Below are positions 1-5,930 of a DNA stretch of 6,873 bases, in pieces (within the stretch, counting starts at the first letter, position 1; each line of letters opens with the position of its first letter). The DNA is from Chloroflexota bacterium (GTDB lineage: Bacteria > Chloroflexota > Anaerolineae > Anaerolineales > UBA4823): the NCBI GenBank assembly GCA_017860725.1, contig JAGDMX010000133.1:1-6873 (forward strand), read 5' to 3'. A program made the position numbers and the translations under genes. The notes below the pieces were generated by a model. It searched no databases, had not been told where the DNA came from, and was given only the letters and a program-made list of their open reading frames with translations.

Positions 1-45
1 CAAGCCAAGAACAAGAAAAGTGGCAAGAAGAAGAAAAAAGAATAA
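1..45 (+). CDS. 3' end of an upstream gene, lysine-rich C-terminal tail (partial)
   Basis: Frame 1 is open from the window edge to a TAA at 43-45 and encodes 14 residues (QAKNKKSGKKKKKE), 8 of them lysine. Short basic tails like this are common at the ends of nucleic-acid- or ribosome-associated bacterial proteins, but the function cannot be read from so little. The other two forward frames are also open here because the DNA is purine-rich. Frame 1 is chosen because it gives a typical tail and a clean stop, followed by a non-coding stretch. The gene is probably unrelated to the transport operon, since a full promoter and control region follow. No convincing intrinsic terminator is visible after the stop. 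Confidence 0.4.
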   Translation, partial: QAKNKKSGKKKKKE

Positions 46-241
46 GAGCACATAACCAACACATAAACTACAAGGTCCAAGGGGCATTTTAGACAAGGAT
101 CTCCTTAAACCAGATAAGCAGCTATTTGGAGAACAGACAATGCGCCTGGTGGCCTGCTCAGTGAGAGATTGGCAGCAAAAATCCCACTACGAATCCCTTG
201 TCGTACATCCCCATCATTCAACTGTACCCACAAACTGGTTA
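46..241. other. Intergenic region upstream of the operon promoter
   Basis: No convincing gene, RNA or terminator is seen here. A 40-codon ORF (140-262) has GGAG at 128-131, 8 nt before its ATG, but it runs through the operon's -35 element and resembles nothing I know. A small two-fold element, AAGGA-TC-TCCTT at 95-106, is too short and lacks a T-run, so it is not called a terminator. With the promoter, operators and 5' leader that follow, this stretch completes the roughly 370-bp gap before the repressor gene. Confidence 0.5.
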
Positions 242-270
242 TTGACAGCCAGTCTAAATTAATATATATT
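242..270 (+). promoter_or_regulatory. Sigma-70-type promoter of the repressor/transport operon
   Basis: TTGACA at 242-247 is a perfect -35 match. It is separated by exactly 17 bp from TATATT at 265-270, a 5/6 match to the -10 consensus. The spacer and flanks are AT-rich. Transcription should start near 277-278, which is the left edge of the first operator, so a bound repressor would block initiation. This would give a leader of about 140 nt before the repressor ATG at 418. The promoter is inferred from consensus only, but the position relative to the operator makes it convincing. Confidence 0.75.
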
Positions 271-278
271 TAAGCTTG

Positions 279-292
279 TGGGAGCGCTCCCA
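279..292. promoter_or_regulatory. Operator O1: perfect 14-bp palindrome, CebR/CelR-type LacI-family box
   Basis: The sequence TGGGAGCGCTCCCA is a perfect palindrome with the CG-centred core typical of LacI-family operators. From memory it is identical to the box bound by CebR (Streptomyces) and CelR (Thermobifida fusca), repressors released by cellobiose or short cello-oligosaccharides. It starts 8 bp after the -10 hexamer, covering the predicted start site, which is a classic repressing position. The likely ligand is the LacI-family protein encoded at 418-1467, acting on its own promoter. Confidence 0.85.
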
Positions 293-339
293 ATTCTTGC
301 CAAAACCAGTTGTAAATTTACCAAAAAATTACTATTTTA

Positions 340-367
340 TTGGTATTTCACACATAAATCGTCTAAT
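340..367 (+). promoter_or_regulatory. Possible second promoter upstream of operator O2
   Basis: TTGGTA (340-345, 4/6 match) and TCTAAT (362-367, 5/6 match) lie 16 bp apart. An alternative -10, TATTAT, overlaps at 368-373 with a poorer -35. Either would start transcription shortly before operator O2 at 384-397, mirroring the arrangement at O1. The region is very AT-rich, so chance matches are likely. The same TTGGTA also forms the right arm of an imperfect hairpin with TACCAA at 319-324. It is much weaker than the promoter at 242-270. Confidence 0.25.
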
Positions 368-383
368 TATTATCTCGGTCACC

Positions 384-397
384 TGAGAGCGCTCTCA
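384..397. promoter_or_regulatory. Operator O2: second perfect 14-bp palindrome
   Basis: TGAGAGCGCTCTCA is a perfect palindrome with the same AGCGCT core as O1. It differs from O1 only at positions 3 and 12, and the two changes compensate so that symmetry is kept, which argues for selection by a dimeric repressor. It lies 20 bp before the repressor ATG and inside the predicted transcribed leader. Its centre is 105 bp from the centre of O1, close to ten helical turns, so the two sites face the same side of the DNA. Confidence 0.85.
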
Positions 398-417
398 ACA
401 ACGGAGTTCATGGTCTG

Positions 418-1467
418 ATGGGTCTTAACCCAAAGCTGACTCTAGAGGATATCGCTCGCATGAGCGGCGTTTCCCGTTCTACCGTTTCCCGGGTTATTAA
501 TCAACAACCGAATGTAAGCGAACCTGTCCGTCAGCGAGTCATGGACGTTATTCACCAAACCGGATTCCATCCCAACCTGGCAGCTCGGTCCCTCGCATCT
601 CAACGATCCTATATTATCGGCTTGGTGATCCCGCGTAGCGTCCAAAACCTTTTCTCCGATCCGTATATTCCCCTCCTTACCCAGGGTATAGCACAAACCT
701 GCAACCAGAATAACCACACCCTCGCCCTTTTCCTATTCAACACCGAAGAAGACGAGTACAAACTGTTGCCACGCATCCGACGACCCGGTCTGGTAGATGG
801 CCTGATCGCGTTGTCTACCCATGCAGATGATGAGCTGCTCACCCAGCTCAGACAGGGTGATATCCCATATGTCATCACCGGTCGACCGATGAACTTGCCG
901 GATGCCAGTTACGTCGATGTCGACAATCTATATGGTGCATTTCTAGCAGTACGCCACTTGATTCACATCGGTTATCGACACATAGGAACCATCACCGGTC
1001 CACTCAAAACTACAACCGGGATGGATCGCTTAGAAGGCTATAAAAAGGCGTTATTCGAGAGCTTCATCGAATACGATCCACGGCTCATTGTAGAAGGTGA
1101 TTTCACCCAGAGCGGCGGATATTATGCAGCTCTAAAAATTTTACCCCATCAGCCTGATGCAATATTTATCGCCTCGGACTACATGGTCTTGGGAGCGATC
1201 CAGGCTTTTCAGGAAAATGGATTAACGGTCCCAGATGATATTGCGGTTGTCGGCTTTGACGATCTACCGATTTCAAGTCAAATGAGCCCGTCATTGACTA
1301 CGATCCGCCAACCGATCCGCCCTCTGGGTGCCAAATTAGTCGAAACGCTGCTGGATATTATCGATAACGGTTCACAGCCGCCTCGTAGAGTGATATTCGG
1401 CACAGAGCTGGTCATCCGCGAGAGTTGTGGGGCACATCAAAAAATGGTCTTTCAGGGAGATGGTTAG
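418..1467 (+). CDS. LacI-family transcriptional repressor, probably sugar-responsive and autoregulatory
   Basis: This 349-residue protein has the standard LacI/GalR length and layout. Residues 7-28 form the helix-turn-helix (LTLEDIARMSGVSRSTVSRVIN). Residues 51-60 (HPNLAARSLA) are the hinge helix that inserts in the minor groove at the operator centre. From about residue 65 to the end is a periplasmic-binding-protein-like effector domain with family motifs: VDVDN (166-170), HIGYRHIGTITGP (183-195), DRLEGYKKAL (203-212), FIASD (250-254), DIAVVGFDD (274-282), SPSLTTIRQP (290-299) and ELVIRES (330-336). The start is ATG 418, with GGAG at 403-406 (11-nt spacing). An ATG at 410 stops after two codons and overlaps the real start as TGATG. 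It probably binds the two palindromes upstream and is released by an imported sugar. A cello-oligosaccharide is likely, judging from the operator; the effector is not readable from the protein itself. Confidence 0.93.
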   Translation: MGLNPKLTLEDIARMSGVSRSTVSRVINQQPNVSEPVRQRVMDVIHQTGFHPNLAARSLASQRSYIIGLVIPRSVQNLFSDPYIPLLTQGIAQTCNQNNHTLALFLFNTEEDEYKLLPRIRRPGLVDGLIALSTHADDELLTQLRQGDIPYVITGRPMNLPDASYVDVDNLYGAFLAVRHLIHIGYRHIGTITGPLKTTTGMDRLEGYKKALFESFIEYDPRLIVEGDFTQSGGYYAALKILPHQPDAIFIASDYMVLGAIQAFQENGLTVPDDIAVVGFDDLPISSQMSPSLTTIRQPIRPLGAKLVETLLDIIDNGSQPPRRVIFGTELVIRESCGAHQKMVFQGDG

Positions 1468-1533
1468 ATGTGCATGATTTTTGAATACTTCGATTCCGGG
1501 TGTTTTACCACCCCTACAACCAGGAGGAGGTGA
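1468..1533 (+). CDS. Possible 21-residue leader-type ORF abutting the repressor stop
   Basis: An ATG follows the repressor's TAG directly and has GGAG at 1456-1459, 8 nt upstream, so terminating ribosomes could re-initiate. The peptide begins MCMIFEYFDSGCF and ends TTPTTRRR. The three Arg codons are consecutive AGG, and the TGA stop sits inside a perfect Shine-Dalgarno sequence (AGGAGGTGA, 1525-1533) that has no ATG, GTG or TTG at a normal distance downstream. A short hairpin (GGGTG 1498-1502 with CACCC 1509-1513) lies within it. It could be a translated leader that tunes expression of the binding-protein gene, or just spacer DNA. No homologue is recognised. Confidence 0.2.
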   Translation: MCMIFEYFDSGCFTTPTTRRR

Positions 1534-1598
1534 AAAATTATACAGATAGAAAACTGATTTTAACCAACCAATTGTGTTAGATACTCGATAAACTACTT

Positions 1599-1604
1599 AA
1601 GGAG
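1599..1604 (+). promoter_or_regulatory. Ribosome binding site that fixes the binding-protein start at 1612
   Basis: AAGGAG at 1599-1604 is the only good Shine-Dalgarno sequence for this gene. It ends 1 nt before the first in-frame ATG (1606), too close to be used, but 7 nt before the second ATG (1612), which is ideal. The shorter start also gives a cleaner signal peptide beginning MKRLY. Confidence 0.75.
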
Positions 1605-1611
1605 AATGAAA

Positions 1612-3534
1612 ATGAAACGCTTATACATCGTTGTTTCCCTGGTTATGGTGCTGGGCTTGGTGCTCGCAGCCTGCCAAACAGCTACACCAGAGACCATCAT
1701 CGAAACCGTTGAAGTACCTGTCGTGCAGACCCAGGTGGTCGAGAAGGAAAAGGTGGTGGTTCAGACCCAGGTAGTCGCCCCGACCGAGGCGCCAGTGGCG
1801 GCAGGCGAATCGCTGCCGCGCAATGAAACCCTGTACTTCAACGGGCAGCAGTGGGGTCCGGTTAAGTGTTGGAATCCGTACTCGTCGAATTGCAATAATG
1901 CCTTGGGGCTTGCCGCACAGGATAACTCGCGCGTCCCCATGTTTGAGACCCCATACCTGTACAATATGATGGATGGCAAGCAGTACCCTCTGCTGGCGGA
2001 TGGTGATTTTACGTGGAACGATGCGCACACCGAGATCACGTTTAAGATCAAGCCTGCTGCCCACTGGAGCGATGGCACCCCGGTAACCGCGGATGACTTC
2101 GCGTATACTTGGGCTTCTTATATTAAATACAACACCAATGCCGGCAACAACTATAAAGACTATATCGAGACCGTCGAAGCGGTAGATCCTCAGACGGTCG
2201 TGATCAAGGCAAAACTGAATGAAGAAGGCAAAGCGGTTAATCCTCTCCAGGTTGGACATTACCTGAGCGGCGCCTATGTCATACAGAAAGCCTGGACCGA
2301 GACCCTGGAAGCCCGCACTGGTGGTGACGCGACTGCATTCTTAACTGATGTTGCTGAAGACGTGGTTTACTCCGGGCCCTATCACAAATTCTTCGCGGAC
2401 GAGACCAAAGTCATCTTTGTTCGCGATGACAACTACTGGGGCCAGGACGCTTCTATGTGGGGCAAGCTGCCGGTTCCGAAGTACTTGGCGCACCAAATCT
2501 TCAAAGACAATGCTGCCGGCTCTGTTGCTCTGGCACAAGGTGAAGTGGACGTCAGCCAGCAGTTTAACTCCAATGTCCAGGTTTTGTGGGAGAACTACAA
2601 TCTACCGGTCTCCACCTACCTCCCCGAACCGCCTTATGGCATTGGCGCCAGCCTGCCGACAGCCTATTACAACCTGACTTCTAACGGTTTGGACCAGGTT
2701 GCAATCCGCAAAGCGATCGCATTGGCGGTGGATTATGACACCATCATTGCCAACGCCATGACCAATCAATCGGCGACCTTCGACCAGGTTCCGCGCTCGC
2801 TGATGAACCCAACCCCTGGCGAGCAGGCGATGTACGACCATGATGCCGTCGCCGACCTGCAGTGGGCTGGCAATGATATCGAAGGCGCCAACAAGATGCT
2901 GGACGATGCCGGGGTCCTGGATACCAACGGCGACGGCAATCGCGAGTGGAACGGGCAAGAGCTGCACTACGTAGCCACCTGCCCCAATGGCTGGTCAGAC
3001 TGGCAGGCGGCTATTGAGGTCGTTGCGGCTGCCGGTGAAAAGATCGGCATTGACATCGTCACCAACTTCCCTGAATGGGCCGTTTACCAGACTGTCGTCA
3101 CCAAATCAGATGCGCCTCTCCCAGAAGGTTATGATATCTTCATGATGTGGACTGACGGCGCCGGGCCAACCCAGCCCTGGGGACGCATCCGCCATCTGTT
3201 GAGCTCTGAATTCGTTGGGCAGGAGATTAACTGGAATGGTAACTGGGGCCAGTATAGCAATCCTGATGTCGATGCATTGATCCAGGCGATCCCTGGTGAG
3301 ACTGATGAAGCCAAGCTGAAGGAAATGTATACCGAACTCGTCAGGATCTACCTGACCGAGGTTCCCTCCTTCACACTCATGTACCGGCCGCAATCGTTCC
3401 ACACTGTGAACGAGAGTGTCTGGACAGGCTTCCCGCACCAGGATGATGGCACCGAGCCACCCGTCCCTCCGCTGGATCTGACCGACGGCTGGAGCATCGC
3501 AGGACTGTATAACCTCCAACTCGTGAATCCGTAA
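1612..3534 (+). CDS. ABC transporter family-5 substrate-binding lipoprotein, probably oligosaccharide-binding
   Basis: This 640-residue extracytoplasmic protein captures the substrate for the permease genes downstream. Residues 1-21 are a lipoprotein signal peptide: K2-R3, a hydrophobic core, then lipobox LAAC with C21 as the lipidated residue. Residues 26-65 are a repetitive Val/Gln/Lys linker (VVQTQVV twice), typical of Chloroflexota lipoproteins. The fold is SBP_bac_5: FKIKPAAHWSDGTPVTADDF (144-163) is the family signature, with RDDNYWG (271-277), AIRKAIALAVDYD (364-376) and YSNPDVDALI (548-557). A DTNGDGNREW stretch (437-446) resembles a calcium loop and is common in this family. Length is at the long end (usually about 500-600) because of the linker. 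The opening LYFNGQQWGPVKCWNPY, the NGWSDW segment (459-464) and many tryptophans resemble the cellobiose/oligosaccharide binders of Thermotoga rather than peptide binders. That, the LacI neighbour and the operator favour a beta-glucan oligosaccharide; a peptide ligand is the alternative. Confidence 0.92.
   Translation: MKRLYIVVSLVMVLGLVLAACQTATPETIIETVEVPVVQTQVVEKEKVVVQTQVVAPTEAPVAAGESLPRNETLYFNGQQWGPVKCWNPYSSNCNNALGLAAQDNSRVPMFETPYLYNMMDGKQYPLLADGDFTWNDAHTEITFKIKPAAHWSDGTPVTADDFAYTWASYIKYNTNAGNNYKDYIETVEAVDPQTVVIKAKLNEEGKAVNPLQVGHYLSGAYVIQKAWTETLEARTGGDATAFLTDVAEDVVYSGPYHKFFADETKVIFVRDDNYWGQDASMWGKLPVPKYLAHQIFKDNAAGSVALAQGEVDVSQQFNSNVQVLWENYNLPVSTYLPEPPYGIGASLPTAYYNLTSNGLDQVAIRKAIALAVDYDTIIANAMTNQSATFDQVPRSLMNPTPGEQAMYDHDAVADLQWAGNDIEGANKMLDDAGVLDTNGDGNREWNGQELHYVATCPNGWSDWQAAIEVVAAAGEKIGIDIVTNFPEWAVYQTVVTKSDAPLPEGYDIFMMWTDGAGPTQPWGRIRHLLSSEFVGQEINWNGNWGQYSNPDVDALIQAIPGETDEAKLKEMYTELVRIYLTEVPSFTLMYRPQSFHTVNESVWTGFPHQDDGTEPPVPPLDLTDGWSIAGLYNLQLVNP
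1726..1776 (+). repeat. Direct repeat in the lipoprotein linker (36-nt spacing)
   Basis: A 15-nt unit, CAGACCCAGGTGGTC at 1726-1740, recurs with one mismatch at 1762-1776, 36 nt (12 codons) later. Both copies encode QTQVV within VVQTQVV. It forms part of the flexible tether between the lipid anchor and the binding domain. Such linkers probably expand and contract by slippage. Confidence 0.6.
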
Positions 3535-3546
3535 CCAACCTGTAAC

Positions 3547-3587
3547 GAAACAGCCATGTTCTGCCAACCCTGGAACATGGCTGTTTC
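3547..3587 (+). terminator. Strong hairpin between binding protein and permease genes (attenuator or RNA-stabilising stem)
   Basis: GAAACAGCCATGTTC (3547-3561) and GAACATGGCTGTTTC (3573-3587) are exact reverse complements. They form a 15-bp stem with an 11-nt loop that can be tightened by two wobble pairs. It begins 12 nt after the binding-protein stop. There is no clear run of T after it (TAGATAGTATTCT follows), so it is probably a partial terminator or a 3' barrier to RNA decay, not a full stop. Either role would make the binding protein more abundant than the membrane components, the usual need in ABC uptake systems. Confidence 0.7.
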
Positions 3588-3638
3588 TAGATAGTATTCT
3601 TAGGTATTTTATTTATAATTAGCCAGTAGCAAATTATC

Positions 3639-3646
3639 AGGAGGTG
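3639..3646 (+). promoter_or_regulatory. Ribosome binding site supporting a TTG start for the first permease
   Basis: AGGAGGTG at 3639-3646 is a near-perfect Shine-Dalgarno sequence. Its AGGAGG core lies 7 nt before the TTG at 3652 but 19 nt before the first in-frame ATG at 3664, so the TTG is the likely start despite being a less efficient codon. Confidence 0.7.
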
Positions 3647-3651
3647 CTGGG

Positions 3652-4656
3652 TTGAAAGGGTACATGAGGTATTTCGGCAAAAAGCTGATCTGGTTCATCA
3701 TTACCTTTATTGCCGCCTTCTTGTTGAACTTTATCCTGCCCCGCCTGATGCCAGGCGATCCTGTCGCAGCTATCGTAGCGAGGCTCGCCCAAGGCCAGTC
3801 CAATGCCAGTGGTGTCCAGGCGATCTATGAGCAATACACGGAACTGTTTGGCACCAATGAGCCTATGTATACACAATTTTTACTTTATGTAAAAAATGTG
3901 TTTCAAGGCGATTTCGGTTTCTCGTTCAGCCAATATCCTAGGTCAGTGGCCGACGTCCTCCGATCATCCATCTGGTGGACGGTGATTCTTCAGTTCCCGG
4001 CGATTATTATCGGATGGATCCTGGGGAACTCGCTGGGTGCACTGGCGGCCTATCGCAAGGGGTGGTATGACAGACTCATCCTACCCGTCAGTATTTTTGC
4101 AAGTGCACTACCTGCATTTGGCATGGCAACCATTTTGCTGGTAATTTTTGGGGTTACTTTAAAATGGTTGCCGACTTCAGGTGGGTATGATGTCAGTATG
4201 ATCCCCAAGCTTAACTGGGCATATATCTGGTCGGTGGTCGTCCATTATCAATTACCGTTCTGGTCGATCGTGTTGATCGCCATTGGAGGCCAGGCGATCG
4301 GTATGCGTTCCATGTCGATCTATGAGCTGCATGCGGACTATGTCAAATACAGCCGCTTTTTGGGTGTCAAAGATAACAAAATTGTGCGCTATGTATTTCG
4401 GAACGCCATGCTCCCTCAGATTACCGGTTTGGCACTGGCACTCGGCACCATGGTCGGCGGCGCGCTGATAGCGGAGATCGTCTTCAGCTATCCGGGGCTT
4501 GGTACCATACTCTATAACGGGATCATGGGGCAGGACTATCCACTGATCTCGGCTACCACCTTGATCATCACGATTATGGTGCTGATCGCTACCTTCGCCA
4601 TTGAAATATTATATGGCTTCATTGACCCGCGTATTAAAGCTGCGCAATCCGATTAA
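3652..4656 (+). CDS. DppB/OppB-type ABC transporter permease
   Basis: This 334-residue inner-membrane protein is one half of the transport channel. Length and layout fit the DppB family. There is an N-terminal helix (about 12-30) ending in LPRLMPGDPV (29-38), the typical GDP motif. A soluble segment (about 40-105) contains FQGDFGFSF (84-92). Further helices lie near 108-133, 143-170, 190-213, 257-277 and 303-322. The EAA loop that contacts the ATPase is at about 224-256 (YVKYSRFLGVKDNKIVRYVF, then RNAMLP). After it comes the family's AEIVFSYPGLGTILYNGI (274-291). The start is TTG 3652, set by the Shine-Dalgarno sequence; ATG 3664 would remove only four residues. The gene lies 117 bp after the binding-protein stop, with the hairpin between, and 14 bp before the second permease. 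In context it imports the ligand of the lipoprotein. Confidence 0.93.
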   Translation: MKGYMRYFGKKLIWFIITFIAAFLLNFILPRLMPGDPVAAIVARLAQGQSNASGVQAIYEQYTELFGTNEPMYTQFLLYVKNVFQGDFGFSFSQYPRSVADVLRSSIWWTVILQFPAIIIGWILGNSLGALAAYRKGWYDRLILPVSIFASALPAFGMATILLVIFGVTLKWLPTSGGYDVSMIPKLNWAYIWSVVVHYQLPFWSIVLIAIGGQAIGMRSMSIYELHADYVKYSRFLGVKDNKIVRYVFRNAMLPQITGLALALGTMVGGALIAEIVFSYPGLGTILYNGIMGQDYPLISATTLIITIMVLIATFAIEILYGFIDPRIKAAQSD

Positions 4657-4670
4657 GGAGAGAGGCTCGG

Positions 4671-5921
4671 ATGAAAAAAACTATCAGACAGATTTTTCAC
4701 TCTCCTAAATTTGTGGTTGGATTTTGCATGTTTATGTTCATTTTGCTCACGGTGGCCATCTATCCGCTGTTCATCAAGGATAAGCCATTGACCATCATCA
4801 GCCAGGGTACTTTCGTCCCACCCGGGATCTACGTCAATGTATACGACAGCCTGAATACCAAGCCTTATACCCTGATGTTGGATGCAGCCGCCGCCAAGCG
4901 GATTGCCAGCAAGCTGAGTCCTGATGACCGTATCGCTATAAAGGAATGGTTAGTAGCAGTCGGGATCCTCGAAAATCAGATCGATACAACAGATACCAAA
5001 AGCCTCCTGGAATTATGGGGCAATAATTACGACCCGAAGAAACAATTACCTGGGATGACCTATGCCAAGACAAGGTACTATCAAAGGCTAAACGCAGCCC
5101 TTGAGGGAATTCTATCAACTGAAGGTGTGACCATTGCGGCGACAGACACATTGACAGGCACTCTCCAGGCAAAAGCAACCGTTAAACAATCCGATTATGT
5201 AAACATCAACGAGGTCCCTAACAAACGAGTGCTGCTTCTCGGGACAGATAACTTTGGCCGTGATGTGATGACTGAAATCATCACAGCCACCGGGGTATCC
5301 CTGTTGATTGGAATTATCGCAGGATTAATCGCAACCGGTATCGGCTTAATCCTGGGACTGGCTGCAGGTTACATTGGCGGAGTGGTGGACGATATTGTCA
5401 TGTTCTTCACCAATTTGTTTACCGTCATCCCCACCATTGTGTTATTGATCTTGATTTCATTTAGCATCGGGCAGGAATCGCGCGGACCAGTGGCCATCGC
5501 TGTTGTGATCGGTTTTACCTCCTGGGTCTGGACTACCAGGTCTGTTCGGGCGCAGGTGATTTCCCTGCGTAATCGCGACCATGTCAGTCTATCGAAATTA
5601 TCCGGACACCCGGTCATCCGCATCATCTTCACCGACATACTCCCGTACATCGCTTCCTATGTCTTCATGGCGTTGATTTTACAAATTTCCTCAGCGATTC
5701 TAATAGAGGCTTCGTTATCGATCCTCGGCCTGGGACCGAGGACAACCGAAGTGCCTACATTGGGCTTGATGTTAAACTGGGCATTTATCTACCAGGCGCA
5801 GATTCTTGGAAAATGGTGGGCGTACCTTCCAGTGATTATCATCATTGCCCTGGTTTCGTTCTCGTTGAACTTGATGAATACTGGTCTGGATCAGGTCTAC
5901 AATCCGGCTTTGAGGGATTAG
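4671..5921 (+). CDS. DppC/OppC-type ABC transporter permease with a large extracytoplasmic insertion
   Basis: This 416-residue protein is the second channel half. It is longer than the usual DppC (about 280-310). The N-terminal helix is at about 13-34. Then comes a roughly 150-residue hydrophilic segment (36-185) before the family motif LLLGTDNFGRDV (188-199). The rest is canonical: helices near 208-235, 241-265, 272-290, 325-350 and 384-402, an EAA loop around 292-323 with G312, and a C-terminal NTGLDQVYNPALRD (403-416). The topology places the inserted segment outside the cytoplasmic membrane, near where the binding protein docks. The start is ATG 4671. Its Shine-Dalgarno sequence, AAGGAGAG at 4655-4662, overlaps the preceding stop codon, so translation is probably coupled to the first permease. 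Confidence 0.93.
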   Translation: MKKTIRQIFHSPKFVVGFCMFMFILLTVAIYPLFIKDKPLTIISQGTFVPPGIYVNVYDSLNTKPYTLMLDAAAAKRIASKLSPDDRIAIKEWLVAVGILENQIDTTDTKSLLELWGNNYDPKKQLPGMTYAKTRYYQRLNAALEGILSTEGVTIAATDTLTGTLQAKATVKQSDYVNINEVPNKRVLLLGTDNFGRDVMTEIITATGVSLLIGIIAGLIATGIGLILGLAAGYIGGVVDDIVMFFTNLFTVIPTIVLLILISFSIGQESRGPVAIAVVIGFTSWVWTTRSVRAQVISLRNRDHVSLSKLSGHPVIRIIFTDILPYIASYVFMALILQISSAILIEASLSILGLGPRTTEVPTLGLMLNWAFIYQAQILGKWWAYLPVIIIIALVSFSLNLMNTGLDQVYNPALRD

Positions 5922-5930
5922 GTGATTTAT

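Noticed and set aside
234..253. Inverted repeat ACTGG-N10-CCAGT flanking the -35 hexamer
   Set aside because: Five-bp arms are expected by chance in a region this size. There is no second copy and no known activator match.
1190..1203. Third operator-like site inside the repressor gene (TGGGAGCGATCCAG, 11 of 14 matches to O1)
   Set aside because: Only the left half is intact and the symmetry is broken. It encodes the conserved LGAIQA stretch of LacI-family proteins, so protein conservation explains it. It could be a weak auxiliary site but is not supported.
1498..1513. GGGTG/CACCC hairpin after the repressor gene as a terminator
   Set aside because: The stem is only 5 bp and no T-run follows, so it is not expected to terminate transcription.
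1621..2259. 212-codon open frame on the minus strand
   Set aside because: It is the antisense shadow of the binding-protein gene, with a low-complexity, His/Leu-rich translation and no ribosome binding site or family resemblance noted.
5722..5742. 7-bp stem with 7-nt loop inside the second permease gene (TCCTCGG/CCGAGGA)
   Set aside because: It lies within coding sequence for ILGLGPRT, has no T-tract and no gene end nearby, so it is probably chance.
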